This document shows, piece after piece, positions 24,501 to 33,227 of a DNA stretch of 42,186 nucleotides. The translations under genes and the position numbers were made by a program. The DNA is taken from contig VHZZ01004898.1 of assembly GCA_009801015.1 (NCBI GenBank), forward strand, positions 41,074 to 83,259. Direction: 5' to 3'. How positions within the stretch are numbered: position 1 is the first letter of the stretch; the number at the start of each line of letters is the position of its first letter. This stretch comes from Silene noctiflora (lineage: Eukaryota; Streptophyta; Magnoliopsida; Caryophyllales; Caryophyllaceae). The notes under the pieces are model-generated. The model was not told the DNA's origin. It was given only the letters and a program-made list of their open reading frames with translations, and searched no databases.

Positions 24501-27500
24501 TACTCCCATGTAAGCCCCTCATATTTTGGCACCCACCCACCGAAAGGTATAAAAGTAGACAATGGTATATGGATCATTTAATTGATCAAAAAATATCCAT
24601 ATATAGAAACGTAAACAGTCAGGAAAATGAGGTAAAATAAAAAACGTAAACAATTCAATGCTATGAACGGAACATTATTATTTTCTCAAATTTTAATTAT
24701 GATAAAAGATGGTGTAGTTCTTAATATGTTATTTGTCCCACATTGAAAAATTATGCAGGTGGTGAATATATTACATATAAATAATAGAATTGTCCCACAT
24801 TAGAAGATTACCATTAGGTGGGTTATCCTATGATTATAAATAGGAGTNATCTTTGAAACTTAGGTATCAAGCAAAATCTTTGGAGTCTTTTAAGTATTGT
24901 CTTATAGGATAAGAGTTTTTATTATTAAAAATTAATTAATTAATTTAGGAAAGTATCCTAAATAATATTTTTGATATATAAAAAATATAGTGGAAAATAT
25001 TTTAATTATTATTATAATTATAATTAGAATATAATATATATTTCCTATATTATATTCAATATTTATAATATTATATTAAAAAATTTACGTTTTGTTTAAA
25101 AAAAAAGTATAGAAAAAAAAATACGAAAATAATATAATTAGACTGGTGGTAAGAAAATGTTATAGTATAAATTTCATATTATGTTCACATATTTTAGTTA
25201 TGATAAAAAATAGAAAAAAACGTACGAATATTAATAAATGGTATAGTATATAACTACTACATATATTGAAGTAGCAATTTCCCGTATTCGAGATTTGGGT
25301 TAGATGCCAAACTAGGTGCGAAAAAGATGATGTATTTCTTATTTAGTATGTTATTTGTACCGCATTGAAAAATAATGCAGGTGTGGTGAATAAATTACAT
25401 ATAAATAGTAGAATTGTCTCACATCGAAAGATTAGCATAAGATGGGTGATTCTATAATAATAAATAGGAGAAATCATTGGAATTAAGGCATCAACCCAAA
25501 ATTTTTTGAGTCTCTTAAGTATTGTCTTAGAGAGCTCTTAAGAGTTTGTATCATTCTCTCCACAATATGATATAATTTTCAATATTACTTCCTCCATTCC
25601 AATGAATTCTATACATTTGCTTTTTGTGCACTATTCATGTGTGAAGAGAATTTCCGATACTTCTAATATATAATCTAAAAGATAGTCATGTGAGATCTGG
25701 TTGAAATTGTCTTGCTGAGTAGATTATGAATATCAAATTTTTATAATTTTTAGTAATATGTAACTAAAGATATGAACAAAAGAAGACGAACATTAATATA
25801 CGTGTATAAAGCAAATGTATAGAATTCTTTGGAATGGAGGAAGTATATTCAAGTGACGATGTTTATAATTTTTATTTAAAAAAAACTCATACATTTCACT
25901 CGACAAAAAAGTATCGTAAAAAAAAAAAATGAAAATTATACAATTAGATTCGTGGTAAAAAAAAAAAATGTCATGATTAGAGTATATGTTTCATATCATT
26001 TGCACATATATTAATTATGANNNNNNNNNNNNNNNNNNNNNNNNNNNNNNNNNNNNNNNNNNNNNNNNNNNNNNNNNNNNNNNNNNNNNNNNNNNNNNNN
26101 NNNNNNNNNNNNNNNNNNNNNNNNNNNNNNNNNNNNNNNNNNNNNNNNNNNNNNNNNNNNNNNNNNNNNNNNNNNNNNNNNNNNNNNNNNNNNNNNNNNN
26201 NNNNNNNNNNNNNNNNNNNNNNNNNNNNNNNNNNNNNNNNNNNNNNNNNNNNNNNNNNNNNNNNNNNNNNNNNNNNNNNNNNNNNNNNNNNNNNNNNNNN
26301 NNNNNNNNNNNNNNNNNNNNNNNNNNNNNNNNNNNNNNNNNNNNNNNNNNNNNNNNNNNNNNNNNNNNNNNNNNNNNNNNNNNNNNNNNNNNNNNNNNNN
26401 NNNNNNNNNNNNNNNNNNNNNNNNNNNNNNNNNNNNNNNNNNNNNNNNNNNNNNNNNNNNNNNNNNNNNNNNNNNNNNNNNNNNNNNNNNNNNNNNNNNN
26501 NNNNNNNNNNNNNNNNNNNNNNNNNNNNNNNNNNNNNNNNNNNNNNNNNNNNNNNNNNNNNNNNNNNNNNNNNNNNNNNNNNNNNNNNNNNNNNNNNNNN
26601 NNNNNNNNNNNNNNNNNNNNNNNNNNNNNNNNNNNNNNNNNNNNNNNNNNNNNNNNNNNNNNNNNNNNNNNNNNNNNNNNNNNNNNNNNNNNNNNNNNNN
26701 NNNNNNNNNNNNNNNNNNNNNNNNNNNNNNNNNNNNNNNNNNNNNNNNNNNNNNNNNNNNNNNNNNNNNNNNNNNNNNNNNNNNNNNNNNNNNNNNNNNN
26801 NNNNNNNNNNNNNNNNNNNNNNNNNNNNNNNNNNNNTATAAATAGTTGAATTGTCCCACATCAACAGATTATCATAAGGTTGGGTTATCCCGTGACTATA
26901 AATAAGAGTATCGTTAAACTTCGGTATCAATTCAAAAATTTTGAGTGTCTCAAGTATTGTCTTCGAGAGCTGTCTTATAAGAGTACGTCAGTTACAACAA
27001 TAATATACAAATATTAAGCCTTACAACCTTTTTTTCATTAATAAAGTGTTTTATGTTTTATTTTATTTAAAAAAAATATTTTAATCACATGTAAACAAAA
27101 TTAGACATAGGATGTAAAATTATAACTAAGTTAATTACCCTATTACAACGTACGGGTGTCAAACTAGTAATGACTATATGAAACTAGTGCGTGATATATA
27201 TAGATTTTGAGAAAGTGCCATGATAGAATATGTTCGAATCGATTCGCAATTCGTTTTGGGTTAAGTATATCGTGGCAACCCTTCATCAAATTTACTGCAC
27301 ATGGAGAACATTGATTATTTTGTAAATATTTGAACGGTATATTGCCCTATAAAAAGTTAGGTCTGAGACCAATGAAATATCCCTATGGGCATTGTCCAAG
27401 TTCTCTTATTACATTAACCAGCTTGCAATTGCAATGACAGATTCTACTTCCACCTGGTTTGAAAATAGGACAGAAATAAGTATTCATGCCTTGGTTGAAT

Positions 27501-30500
27501 TTTTCATCCCTCCTTCCACCTATAAACAGGGTAGGGATTTGGCTTTGATATTTTATTCGCCTGGGTATTAGTATATACATGTTTCCAGTGTTGCAAAGGA
27601 TTCATTGCTAGTGAGCTTTTATTATAGAAAATCTGCTTGTTTTACTGCTGGGCTGGGCAATCTAAAGAGATCCTCCAAGTTTGTGGTGATACTGTGATAA
27701 GCGTGCTACTTTTCCCCATAGATTTCCATCTGAGAATCTGTGCTTTATTGTCATCATTCATAAAGTTTCTGTCTAAAAGTTAATTCTCTATTACTTGCTA
27801 ATGTTTGGTGTCTCATGTTCGGGTGTTCCTCCATGAATTCTGATGATTGATCATTCGTTCGACAGATATGATCTTCTACACAATTCTCATCTAAATCTTG
27901 AAGGCTTGAATGAGCTATTTAAAGTTGCCCAGGTATGATGGGTCTCCAAATGAGTGTATCTATCTATTGGTATAAAAACTTCTCTATTACAGTGAGTATT
28001 ATTTTTTTTTTTCCTGTTAACTTCTTTCCATGAATTCCCTGACAGTGGAAACAGTGTGCTGCTCTAATTATGTTGAGGAAGTGTGTCTCTTCCGTCCAAA
28101 ATAATAATGCCTTTAGGAATTGCATTATAATCTATGTTACTCTTGTTAGCTTACGCACTTCGTTTTGAGCCAAAGCATGAGGAATTTGAGGAATTTTCAT
28201 AAATAGGCGAGTATGTAACTTGGGTATGTAGCCATGTTCTATACTTCTAACTGAGTCCAAGTAAATTACTTCCTCTGTACCATTGGCTACTATACGTTTT
28301 GTGTTTTGGGTAGTTTCATTTAATTGTATACGTTTCTATAAATGGCAAGTTATAAGTTATGACTTGGCTAAATGACTATAAGACATCTTTTTAAAATCAT
28401 ATGTCCTGCCTCGTACCCAACCCCCACCTCACAAACACTAATCCCCCAATCAGCATCACCCCATTCTTGCAACCACCTGAACATCACTACTCCAGCCCTA
28501 CTACTACTACTACTACTACTACTATTACTTCCAAGTGGTTCTAAGGTGCAAAAATGTTGGTGAGAGGACGGTGGGTATATGGGGTTATTTATCTTATGAA
28601 AAAACATGGTACAGTACATGTTCTGCTCCACCTTTATATTTGAGCAAAAGCAAACATATACAAAAGAAACTCAATGGAACAGAGGAAGTAGCTTATAACT
28701 GGTATATGGTATAAGAGTTTATGAAGCAGGTGTATTAAGTATCAAATGTAATGTCAATAGTCTGTATAATAGCCATTTCGAGTACTTGGATGATATTCCC
28801 TTAACATGTTACCTTTTAAGTATTCTCTATTTTTCTGAGAATAAGTCCTATCCGATCTGACGTGTGCAACTTGGTGGTTTCAGTTACTTGCAGATGGTGT
28901 TATCCCAAATGAGTATGGGATAAATCCTAAACAGAAATTGATAATTGGTTCAAAGGTAAAATCTTTTTTACGCACTAGTCGTAAGTTCATAACCCCCTGT
29001 AAGAAGCAGTACGTAGATTATACATCTGATGTACTATCTATCACCAATGCATTATAATAATGTTTTTGAGTTCTGTTTTAAAAATTATGAGTTTTACTAT
29101 AAAGTTTCTTAGTTCATTCACTTAAACATTAAGCTAAAAAAAAATACAATAAAACTCAAAAACATTACATATAACCTTAGTTAAATTTGAGTTTTGACGG
29201 AAAAAAAATTAAAATCTAACTTATAAACTTTAATAAGCTCGGAAAAAATCAAGTTTGAGGTAACAAGCTCAGTAAAAGTACATATATGCTTAAAAACAAA
29301 TATAAAGTCTGAGGTAATACATCTGATGTATGTTCTTACTTGAGTTTTCGAGGCCCCATCAGCTTAAAAAGCCTAGTAAATTGATGCCTGACTAGAAGAG
29401 TTGGTGTGTTAGATTGGTTTCTCTTGTTATAAGAAATACTTTTACATGCGGCTGGCATTGACATGCAACACATTCTCCGTTTAAAAGATCAGATATTGAA
29501 GATTTACAAGTAAATGAGCATTCTATTGTACTTTTTTTAAATAAGAGAGTGTCAATAGAGATGAGTGTATTAAAAATGCGCCTGTGTCATTAGTTTTTGG
29601 CTTTTTACTACGTCTCCTGCATAAACAGGAATATGTACGTAAGCTAATCAATTTTTTGTACTACCATCTGGATATTTATCTCTAGTGTTAATTTGTGTTC
29701 CGTGCTGCCTTCCCCTGTAATGCACAGATAGCTCGACGTTTATTAGGTAAGATTTTGATTGACTTGAGACTTACCCGGGAGGAAGCTATCAATGTTGCTG
29801 AATTGAAGAGCAATCATACACCATGTACTGAATCTAGCAGGGAAGAGGATACCAATCACTGGTCAAAAACACAAACTAAAAATGACGAGGCGAGAAAATC
29901 ATCGGCTGCAAGTGATCTGTCGATGGATCACGATGATGATGATGAAAAGGAGACTGAATATCGCTTGGATCCAAAGTACTTACCCGGACTTTTTTCCCTT
30001 TACTACTTTTTCACTCATTTCAGATTAGCGCTCTAAAGTAATATAATGATGATTTTTTTCAGGTATGCTAATGTAAAAACACCAGAGCGACATGTGAAAA
30101 CACGGTTATATTTCACGTCGGTGAGTGAGATAGGCCTTCATCTCATACTTTATCTATGTTCACTATGGGAATCTATCAAGTAGTGGATGCTGGAATTTAT
30201 GTTAATCGCGCCATGGTGAAAAATTTGAAACTATTATATATAAAAACCTTAAATTTGAATTTCTTTTTTGTATAATCTTGGGCAAAGTACATAAAATTAT
30301 AATTTCTCCAGTGTCCCAGGACCCTATGTGGTTGAACACGGGTTTCACAATTTGATGTCTTAACAATGCAACACCATAATCATCAAACTTGCTTGCAGGT
30401 CAACCTTTTGTTAGTGTTTAATTAGTTGTGTTATTATGGCTGGCAGGAATCCCATATTCATTCTTTAATGAATGTTCTTCGATATTGTAATTTGGATGAA

Positions 30501-31918
30501 TCATTACAAGGAGAGGAGAGCCTTGTTTGTCTCAGTGCTCTAGAGCGGTTGTTCAAAACCAAGGAACTTGACTACATGAGCTATATAGTGTTAAGGATGT
30601 TTGAGAACACAGAGGTCAGTATTGTGCTTGTATATCTTTCCTCTTGGACAAATTGATTGAGAAAGAACTAATAATGGATGTTGCAGTTAGAATGCAAGAA
30701 GCATAAAGCATGATTTTCAAAATTCCTTTTAATTGTAATCTTTTGGTTGAACAGTTGTTCTTTTAACAAAAAAATTAGCTTTAATAGTGTCCTAACATGG
30801 AATATTCTTTTTTGAAAAGCAGGGAGCCTAAAAAAATGACAATAAGTTCGTGGCATTTATCCTTGGTAGCTAGTTAGAAGTCCTCACATCTCACATCACA
30901 TATCCTTACCATCTCTACATACTTCCACCATTTAGAAACCCGCCAAGTTTATTTTATTTTACGTCACATTCAAATGTAAAGGATAAATTCTAGATGTATA
31001 TATAAACCATTTTGGGATTAAGGCTCTGATGATGATGTTGTTGTTGTATATATATTCTTCTAGGTAGCTTTGGATGATCGGAAAAGGTTTCGCATAGAAT
31101 TGACGTTCAGCCGCGGTGCTGATCTCTCACCATTGGAGGTAAAACTTGCGGTAGTTGTTTGACTTTTTTTTTTTTTTTTTTTTTTTTTTGTTCGTGTTAC
31201 CCATTCCTTCTAAAGTGAGGAAGGATCATAGATCAATCTTACAAAGGCTAAACTAAAAGAATGTACCTCAATTAATTTGATTTCGTTCACGTTTACTTTT
31301 TGGTCCTTTCTTTATTTCTTCCCCTTTCTCTTTTTAGTCTAACTTTTTTTCTCTCACGTAAGTAGTCCGTCTACTTTTCTTGCCTCTACTTTTGTATTGT
31401 TCATTATTCTCCTTAAATAATGTATCATTCGGGAAGGAAGATATCAAAGAAAAGGAGGAAGTATATAATATTTCGAGTAGAACGGAGAGTGGTCCGAGAC
31501 ATTTAATGTCAAAAAAGAAAACATACTAGATGCTTTATATACAAGTCTCATCCTTTTATTTTGACATGAAAGTCTCCCTTTCTATCTGCGCTTGCAGAAA
31601 AATAACGAGGAGGGGAATTGGATGCATCAAGAGCACACACTGCCAATAATGGGGCCAGAGAGAATGCAAGAAATAGGATCATGTTTAACCTTGGAGAAGA
31701 TGGAAGAGATGGTACACCCATTTGCGATGCCTGCTGAAGATTTCCCACCCCCAGTTACTCCAATTGGCTTCACCGGTTACTTCTCCAAAAGCGCTGCTGT
31801 TCTGGAGCGACTTGTCAATCTTTGGCCTTTCAACAAGCATGCCAACAATGGCAATCCCAACAAGTACGCAAACAATGGCAATCCCAACAAGTACGCAAAC
31901 AATGGCAATCCCAAATAA
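3518..31918 (+). CDS. VIH: VIP1/VIH-type inositol hexakisphosphate / diphosphoinositol-pentakisphosphate kinase
   Basis: Bifunctional enzyme that makes and removes the 1-position pyrophosphate of InsP7/InsP8; in plants InsP8 binds SPX proteins and reports phosphate status. Exons: 3518-3586, 3710-3769, 3867-3913, 5517-5600, 7170-7233, 8171-8324, 9420-9490, 10172-10276, 10805-10897, 11852-11926, 12395-12480, 14286-14492, 15015-15114, 15453-15523, 16263-16344, 16671-16829, 16945-16987, 18278-18360, 18515-18577, 18659-18733, 19701-19826, 22120-22361, 22589-22633, 27866-27932, 28884-28955, 29728-29975, 30063-30120, 30447-30614, 31064-31138, 31598-31918. They sum to 3213 nt (1070 aa; Arabidopsis homologues about 1050). 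All introns are GT-AG and frame is kept. ATP-grasp kinase domain: residues 1-330, with GFDLL at 277-281 and CDVNG at 290-294 for metal binding. Phosphatase domain: RHGDRTP at 371-377, SESHIHS at 883-889. An acidic linker (DHDDDDEKE) is in exon 26. Oddities: Cys150 where the plant homologues I recall have Trp, and a repetitive C-terminus. Confidence 0.95.
3871..3932 (+). repeat. 18-bp direct repeat across the exon 3 / intron 3 border
   Basis: TACTTTTCGGTGATAAAG occurs at 3871-3888 inside VIH exon 3 and again at 3915-3932, starting one base after the GT donor's G. The offset is 44 bp. It looks like a local duplication of exon sequence into the intron start, or the remains of a longer duplication that rebuilt the donor region. 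Confidence 0.75.
3914..5516 (+). other. VIH intron 3, no recognisable element
   Basis: AT-rich intron of 1.6 kb. Apart from the exon-like 18-bp repeat at its start and a short AAT run near 4847-4863, I see no gene, RNA or transposon terminus. Confidence 0.5.
5738..6652 (+). mobile_element. 5'-truncated RTE-type LINE fragment in VIH intron 4
   Basis: Translated pieces match the C-terminal part of plant LINE polyproteins: [11 protein letters not shown] with [12 protein letters not shown] near 5838-5917, AEMRMLR near 6040, then [14 protein letters not shown] and [10 protein letters not shown] near 6134-6262. The 3' end has the familiar ACTCATGTTAGCCGACCCCA-like stretch at 6598-6617 and a TTG-rich tail near 6638-6650. 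The reading frame is broken by several stops and shifts, so it is a dead copy in the same orientation as VIH. RTE is inferred from the RT C-terminus and the TTG tail. Confidence 0.75.
7451..7708. mobile_element. Stowaway-like MITE in VIH intron 5
   Basis: A 258-bp element flanked by TA (7449-7450 and 7709-7710). It starts CTCCCTCCATTCAACTC and ends with the inverted copy; 26 of the outer 27 bp agree. There is no coding capacity. Well-preserved ends suggest a fairly recent insertion. Confidence 0.9.
9087..9116. repeat. Perfect 13-bp hairpin in VIH intron 6
   Basis: AATTGGTAAAATG (9087-9099) is followed by AACC and then its exact reverse complement (9104-9116). Further accaattgatgtgta-like words downstream to about 9170 suggest a small element, but no outer ends or target duplication are visible. 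Confidence 0.55.
10327..10465 (+). pseudogene. Degenerate tandem copy of VIH exon 8 and adjacent intron
   Basis: This segment repeats 10184-10326 at an offset of 143 bp. It copies most of exon 8 (from the SSEFHPD codons to TDVK) and the first roughly 45 bases of intron 8. Similarity is about 80 percent by eye. It lacks the exon's acceptor and first codons, and its frame has a stop at the codon aligned with a valine-asparagine region, so it cannot serve as an alternative exon. It lies wholly inside VIH intron 8, and the true exon 8 upstream remains intact. Confidence 0.8.
12879..13843. mobile_element. hAT-like non-autonomous element in VIH intron 11, with a nested foldback
   Basis: The left end GGGCCCGTTTG and right end CAAACGCCCCC form imperfect terminal inverted repeats of the kind seen in hAT MITEs. 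About 965 bp, no transposase. I could not find a convincing 8-bp target duplication, so the boundaries are provisional. A separate foldback sits inside (12948-13186). Confidence 0.45.
12948..13186. mobile_element. Foldback/MITE nested within the hAT-like element
   Basis: Two arms face each other: 12948-12982 and 13144-13186. Their shared 28-bp core (centred on GCGGCCCATACCGC) matches at 27 positions in inverted orientation; the right arm has 8 extra bases. The length is about 240 bp and there is no open frame. The direct repeat that would prove an insertion is not clear. Confidence 0.6.
15331..15365. repeat. Small GC-rich inverted repeat in VIH intron 13
   Basis: TAGAGCCGC is followed 10 bases later by GCGGCTCTA, and an overlapping pair CCGCTAT/ATAGCGG uses the same bases differently. 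Two alternative stems can therefore form. It stands out from the AT-rich intron, but no function is evident. Confidence 0.5.
16988..18277 (+). other. VIH intron 17, unassigned
   Basis: A 1.3 kb intron. The part at about 17160-17700 differs in composition from its surroundings (many aatcgatt/ctaaac words) and may be an old transposon, but no ends can be identified. Confidence 0.35.
19013..19140 (+). mobile_element. Diverged SINE-like remnant in VIH intron 20
   Basis: The order tcgttcgaaaataacgtctt, a hairpin around acacaagggtaaggg, then ctgcatacatccctccc and gtgggtaatgttcttgttg resembles the 3' half of dispersed plant tRNA-derived SINEs (box B, GGGTAAGG, CTGCGTACATCC, GGGTAATGTTG). No target duplication was found. 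The family is uncertain. Confidence 0.45.
20078..21060. mobile_element. Mutator-like MITE with long terminal inverted repeats in VIH intron 21
   Basis: A 983-bp element starting GGAAAAATTGTTGACAATAC. The left end and the inverted right end align for roughly 130 bp with moderate divergence. It is flanked by 9-bp direct repeats that differ at one base: TTTGGAATA (20069-20077) and TTTAGAATA (21061-21069). The open frames inside (for example 20195-20596) match no known protein. A later tandem duplication covers its right edge. Confidence 0.8.
21037..21294. repeat. 129-bp tandem duplication spanning the MITE/intron junction
   Basis: 21037-21165 and 21166-21294 are adjacent direct copies with only a handful of differences. 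Each contains the last 24 bp of the Mutator-like MITE, its target duplication and about 96 bp of intron. The event therefore came after the MITE insertion and is young. Confidence 0.9.
22962..23120 (-). mobile_element. Helitron 3' end, minus orientation (other end not found)
   Basis: Read on the minus strand the sequence ends with a small hairpin-forming stretch (CCGTTGCAATGCGCGG), a short spacer and CTAG followed by T, the Helitron 3' signature. I could not find the matching 5' TC end, so the right boundary given is arbitrary and the copy may be truncated. Confidence 0.45.
24407..24675. mobile_element. Degraded Stowaway-like MITE nested in the first repeat unit
   Basis: The left end CTNCCTCCCTTCCATTGAAT, preceded by TA, and the inverted right end (acgtaaacaattcaatgct then ggaac) pair imperfectly. 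The outermost right bases have decayed, so the end is approximate. It splits repeat block X, so it came after the repeats formed. An ambiguous base lies in its left terminus. Confidence 0.6.
24735..24842 (+). promoter_or_regulatory. Two USE-like + TATA pairs, repeat unit 1
   Basis: GTCCCACATTG (24735-24745) then TATAAATA (24776-24783), 30 bases between. GTCCCACATTA (24792-24802) then TATAAATA (24835-24842), 32 bases between. Plant Pol II snRNA genes use the upstream element RTCCCACATCG at roughly this distance from TATA. No snRNA-like body was recognised downstream. Confidence 0.5.
25357..25466 (+). promoter_or_regulatory. Two USE-like + TATA pairs, repeat unit 2
   Basis: GTACCGCATTG (25357-25367) with TATAAATA at 25400-25407, 32 bases between. 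GTCTCACATCG (25416-25426) with AATAAATA at 25459-25466, 32 bases between. The motifs are weaker than in unit 1, but the spacing is kept. Confidence 0.4.
25588..25843. mobile_element. Stowaway-like MITE nested in the Helitron-like element
   Basis: A 256-bp element flanked by TA (25586-25587, 25844-25845). The left end CTTCCTCCATTCCAATG and the inverted right end agree at 32 of 33 positions. No coding capacity. The very similar ends point to a recent insertion. Confidence 0.9.
26021..26836. other. Assembly gap (816 N)
   Basis: A run of N inside VIH intron 23. It falls in the direct-repeat region of the Helitron-like element, which would explain an assembly failure. Open frames reported through it are artefacts. 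Confidence 0.99.
26837..26904 (+). promoter_or_regulatory. USE-like + TATA pair, repeat unit 3 (first USE lost in the gap)
   Basis: TATAAATA directly follows the gap (26837-26844). GTCCCACATCA (26853-26863) is followed by TATAAATA at 26897-26904, 33 bases between. The same order and spacing as in units 1 and 2. Confidence 0.45.
28269..28688. mobile_element. Stowaway-like MITE with internal CTA microsatellite, VIH intron 24
   Basis: TA (28267-28268 and 28689-28690) flanks a 420-bp element starting CTTCCTCTGTACCATTGG and ending with an imperfect inverted copy. A CTA repeat of about nine units (28498-28523) lies inside. The apparent serine-rich open frame on the minus strand is this microsatellite. 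Confidence 0.75.
29010..29335. mobile_element. Possible MITE bounded by TACATCTGATGTA words, VIH intron 25
   Basis: The near-palindrome TACATCTGATGTA occurs at about 29020 and 29318. Inside, aatgtttttgagtt and its inverted copy (about 29059 and 29153) face each other. No target duplication is clear. Confidence 0.35.
30998..31050 (+). mobile_element. Possible short LINE 3' tail in VIH intron 28
   Basis: ttttgggattaaggctctga followed by GATGATG and TTGTTGTTG resembles the end of plant RTE LINEs (TTGGGACTAAGGC then TTG repeats). Only the tail is present; it could be chance similarity. Confidence 0.35.
31838..31918 (+). repeat. 27-bp coding minisatellite at the VIH C-terminus
   Basis: A 27-bp unit coding ANNGNPNKY is repeated two full times plus a partial third, ending in the stop codon. 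It replaces the short, variable tail that follows the conserved NLWPF motif in homologues. DNA copies are almost identical, so the expansion is recent and copy number may vary between individuals. Confidence 0.9.
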
Positions 31919-33227
31919 CATGTAACGATGATGAATTTTACTTCTTGTAATTATTTGTTCGTGTATTATTTCATTTTTTTCTATTCTTTTTATTTTATTT
32001 TATTTTTGTTCGTTTCATGTGGTGCCACAATTTGCATATACAATATGAAATAATATTAACTTGGCAATTTTGTCTTGTAACCAATATTCCATATTTTGGA
32101 GTAGTTAATGATTTCCTATATCTTAGAGGAAGATGGTTTGGTGTATGGCAGTTGTAATAAATGAGGTGCTTAAGCTATTATTAGGGACATTCTTATTTAG
32201 GAGTTTGTGATCTTGAAATATTCTCACACTCACGTTTAGCATGAGTAAGTATAACAAATGCGGAAATGTCCACCTTGCAATTGAAGGACGTTAGCTAATC
32301 GAAAGGTTGTAGGTAGAGGTAAAGCAGATCCGAGCCGATTATGAGCTTGACCTTTATTGGCTTGTGCTCATGAAGGAAAACTTGAACCCGATCTCCAGAG
32401 TTTAATCATGCCAAATGTTTTGTATTTTTTTTTTCTTTTGATACCTTTAGTAACAAGAGTAGAAAGTCATAAAAAATATTGAACATTTAACATGGATACA
32501 AAGATATAATCATGATAAAGTACTTTTATAAAATAAAAGCAATATATGATCACATATTCATGCTAAGTTCTCGAGTCGTGCTTTGACCCAACCTTGGTTG
32601 AACAGTTTAAGAGATGTCTCGTCTCGATACGACCCCTAATTTTGAGTATAAGGCTCTTTTATAGCATTATGAGTGAAACAAATGTGAACCCAAGTCTATT
32701 TTGTTTGCTCATACGAAGTTGTATATGTTTCATAACGTTTCTTTACTAAGCCACGACATGTATAGTGTTTGGGGCCAGCACTTAAGAATATATGATGAAT
32801 AATGTGTGCTTCTGTTTTGATATGTCCAAATTGCACCAACTAGTATATATAAATGATTATACTTATGAATCCCGAGGGCCAAGGGTATAAAAAAGAGTGA
32901 AGTCTTTGTTAATTAGCAGTTCCTTTAGAAAAAAGCAACATGAGTGATGACCAAACCCCAGGCCATATTGGCAGACTAATCAACCCATTTTCCTTAATCT
33001 AATCATCCACAAAATTAAACGCGCTAATTCACACTGCTATGTCTTTTTCAGCCATTCATGCACGGTAATATCATATTATCATTATCATATTATCAGGAGT
33101 ATTACGAAATTGTTGACAATTCAAAAGTTAATTGACCTCGCTCAACAATTACTCAATCAACAACCAATCTATATGTATATATATCAAAGATCAAGAACCC
33201 ATCGTCAACCCGAAACACAAGGATCAG
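31919..33227. other. VIH 3'UTR and intergenic region to the DUF569 gene
   Basis: The first 200-250 bases are probably the VIH 3'UTR. No gene is visible in the rest. Words near 32330-32400 and 32565-32700 look like old transposon sequence, but no ends were found. A short repeated atcatattatc tract lies at 33069-33096 and TATA-like tatatgtatatatatc at 33169-33185 precedes the next gene. Confidence 0.5.

Larger units (their letters stand above)
24381..27000 (+). repeat. Large direct repeats (X-Y blocks) inside the Helitron-like element
   Basis: Block X (agtataaatttcatattatg-like) occurs at about 24381-24400 plus 24676-24703 (split by a MITE), 25165-25205 and 25979-26020. Block Y (the USE/TATA segment) occurs at about 24728-24912, 25350-25560 and from inside the gap to 27000. 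The order X-Y is kept three times. The spacing between the first two Y blocks is about 620 bp. Copies have diverged by roughly 10-20 percent by eye. Confidence 0.7.
24134..27167 (+). mobile_element. Non-autonomous Helitron-like element (interrupted by N gap)
   Basis: The left end TCTATATATATTATTAAAAG followed by aggcttttttcgagcg matches plant Helitron 5' termini. The right end has a decayed hairpin (ccctattacaacgtacggg), a spacer and CTAG at 27164-27167. The flanking bases are A (24133) and T (27168), the expected AT target. There is no Rep/helicase coding in the visible part. Inside are direct repeats with snRNA-promoter-like modules and nested Stowaway MITEs. The 816-base N gap hides part of it. 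Confidence 0.6.
22634..27865 (+). other. VIH intron 23 (5.2 kb), transposon-filled, with assembly gap
   Basis: The largest VIH intron. It holds a minus-strand Helitron end, a Helitron-like element with internal repeats, two nested Stowaway MITEs and the N gap. Flanking exons 23 and 24 splice in frame (AA|A Lys codon), so the gene is intact across it. Confidence 0.85.

Noticed and set aside
25977-26930. Long open frames on both strands
   Set aside because: They exist only because N bases contain no stop codons; almost entirely the assembly gap.
28368-28631. Serine-rich small protein on the minus strand
   Set aside because: It is the CTA microsatellite inside a Stowaway MITE.
32565-32700. Possible further transposon remnant between VIH and DUF569
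   Set aside because: Word usage is suggestive, but no ends, target duplication or coding match could be found.
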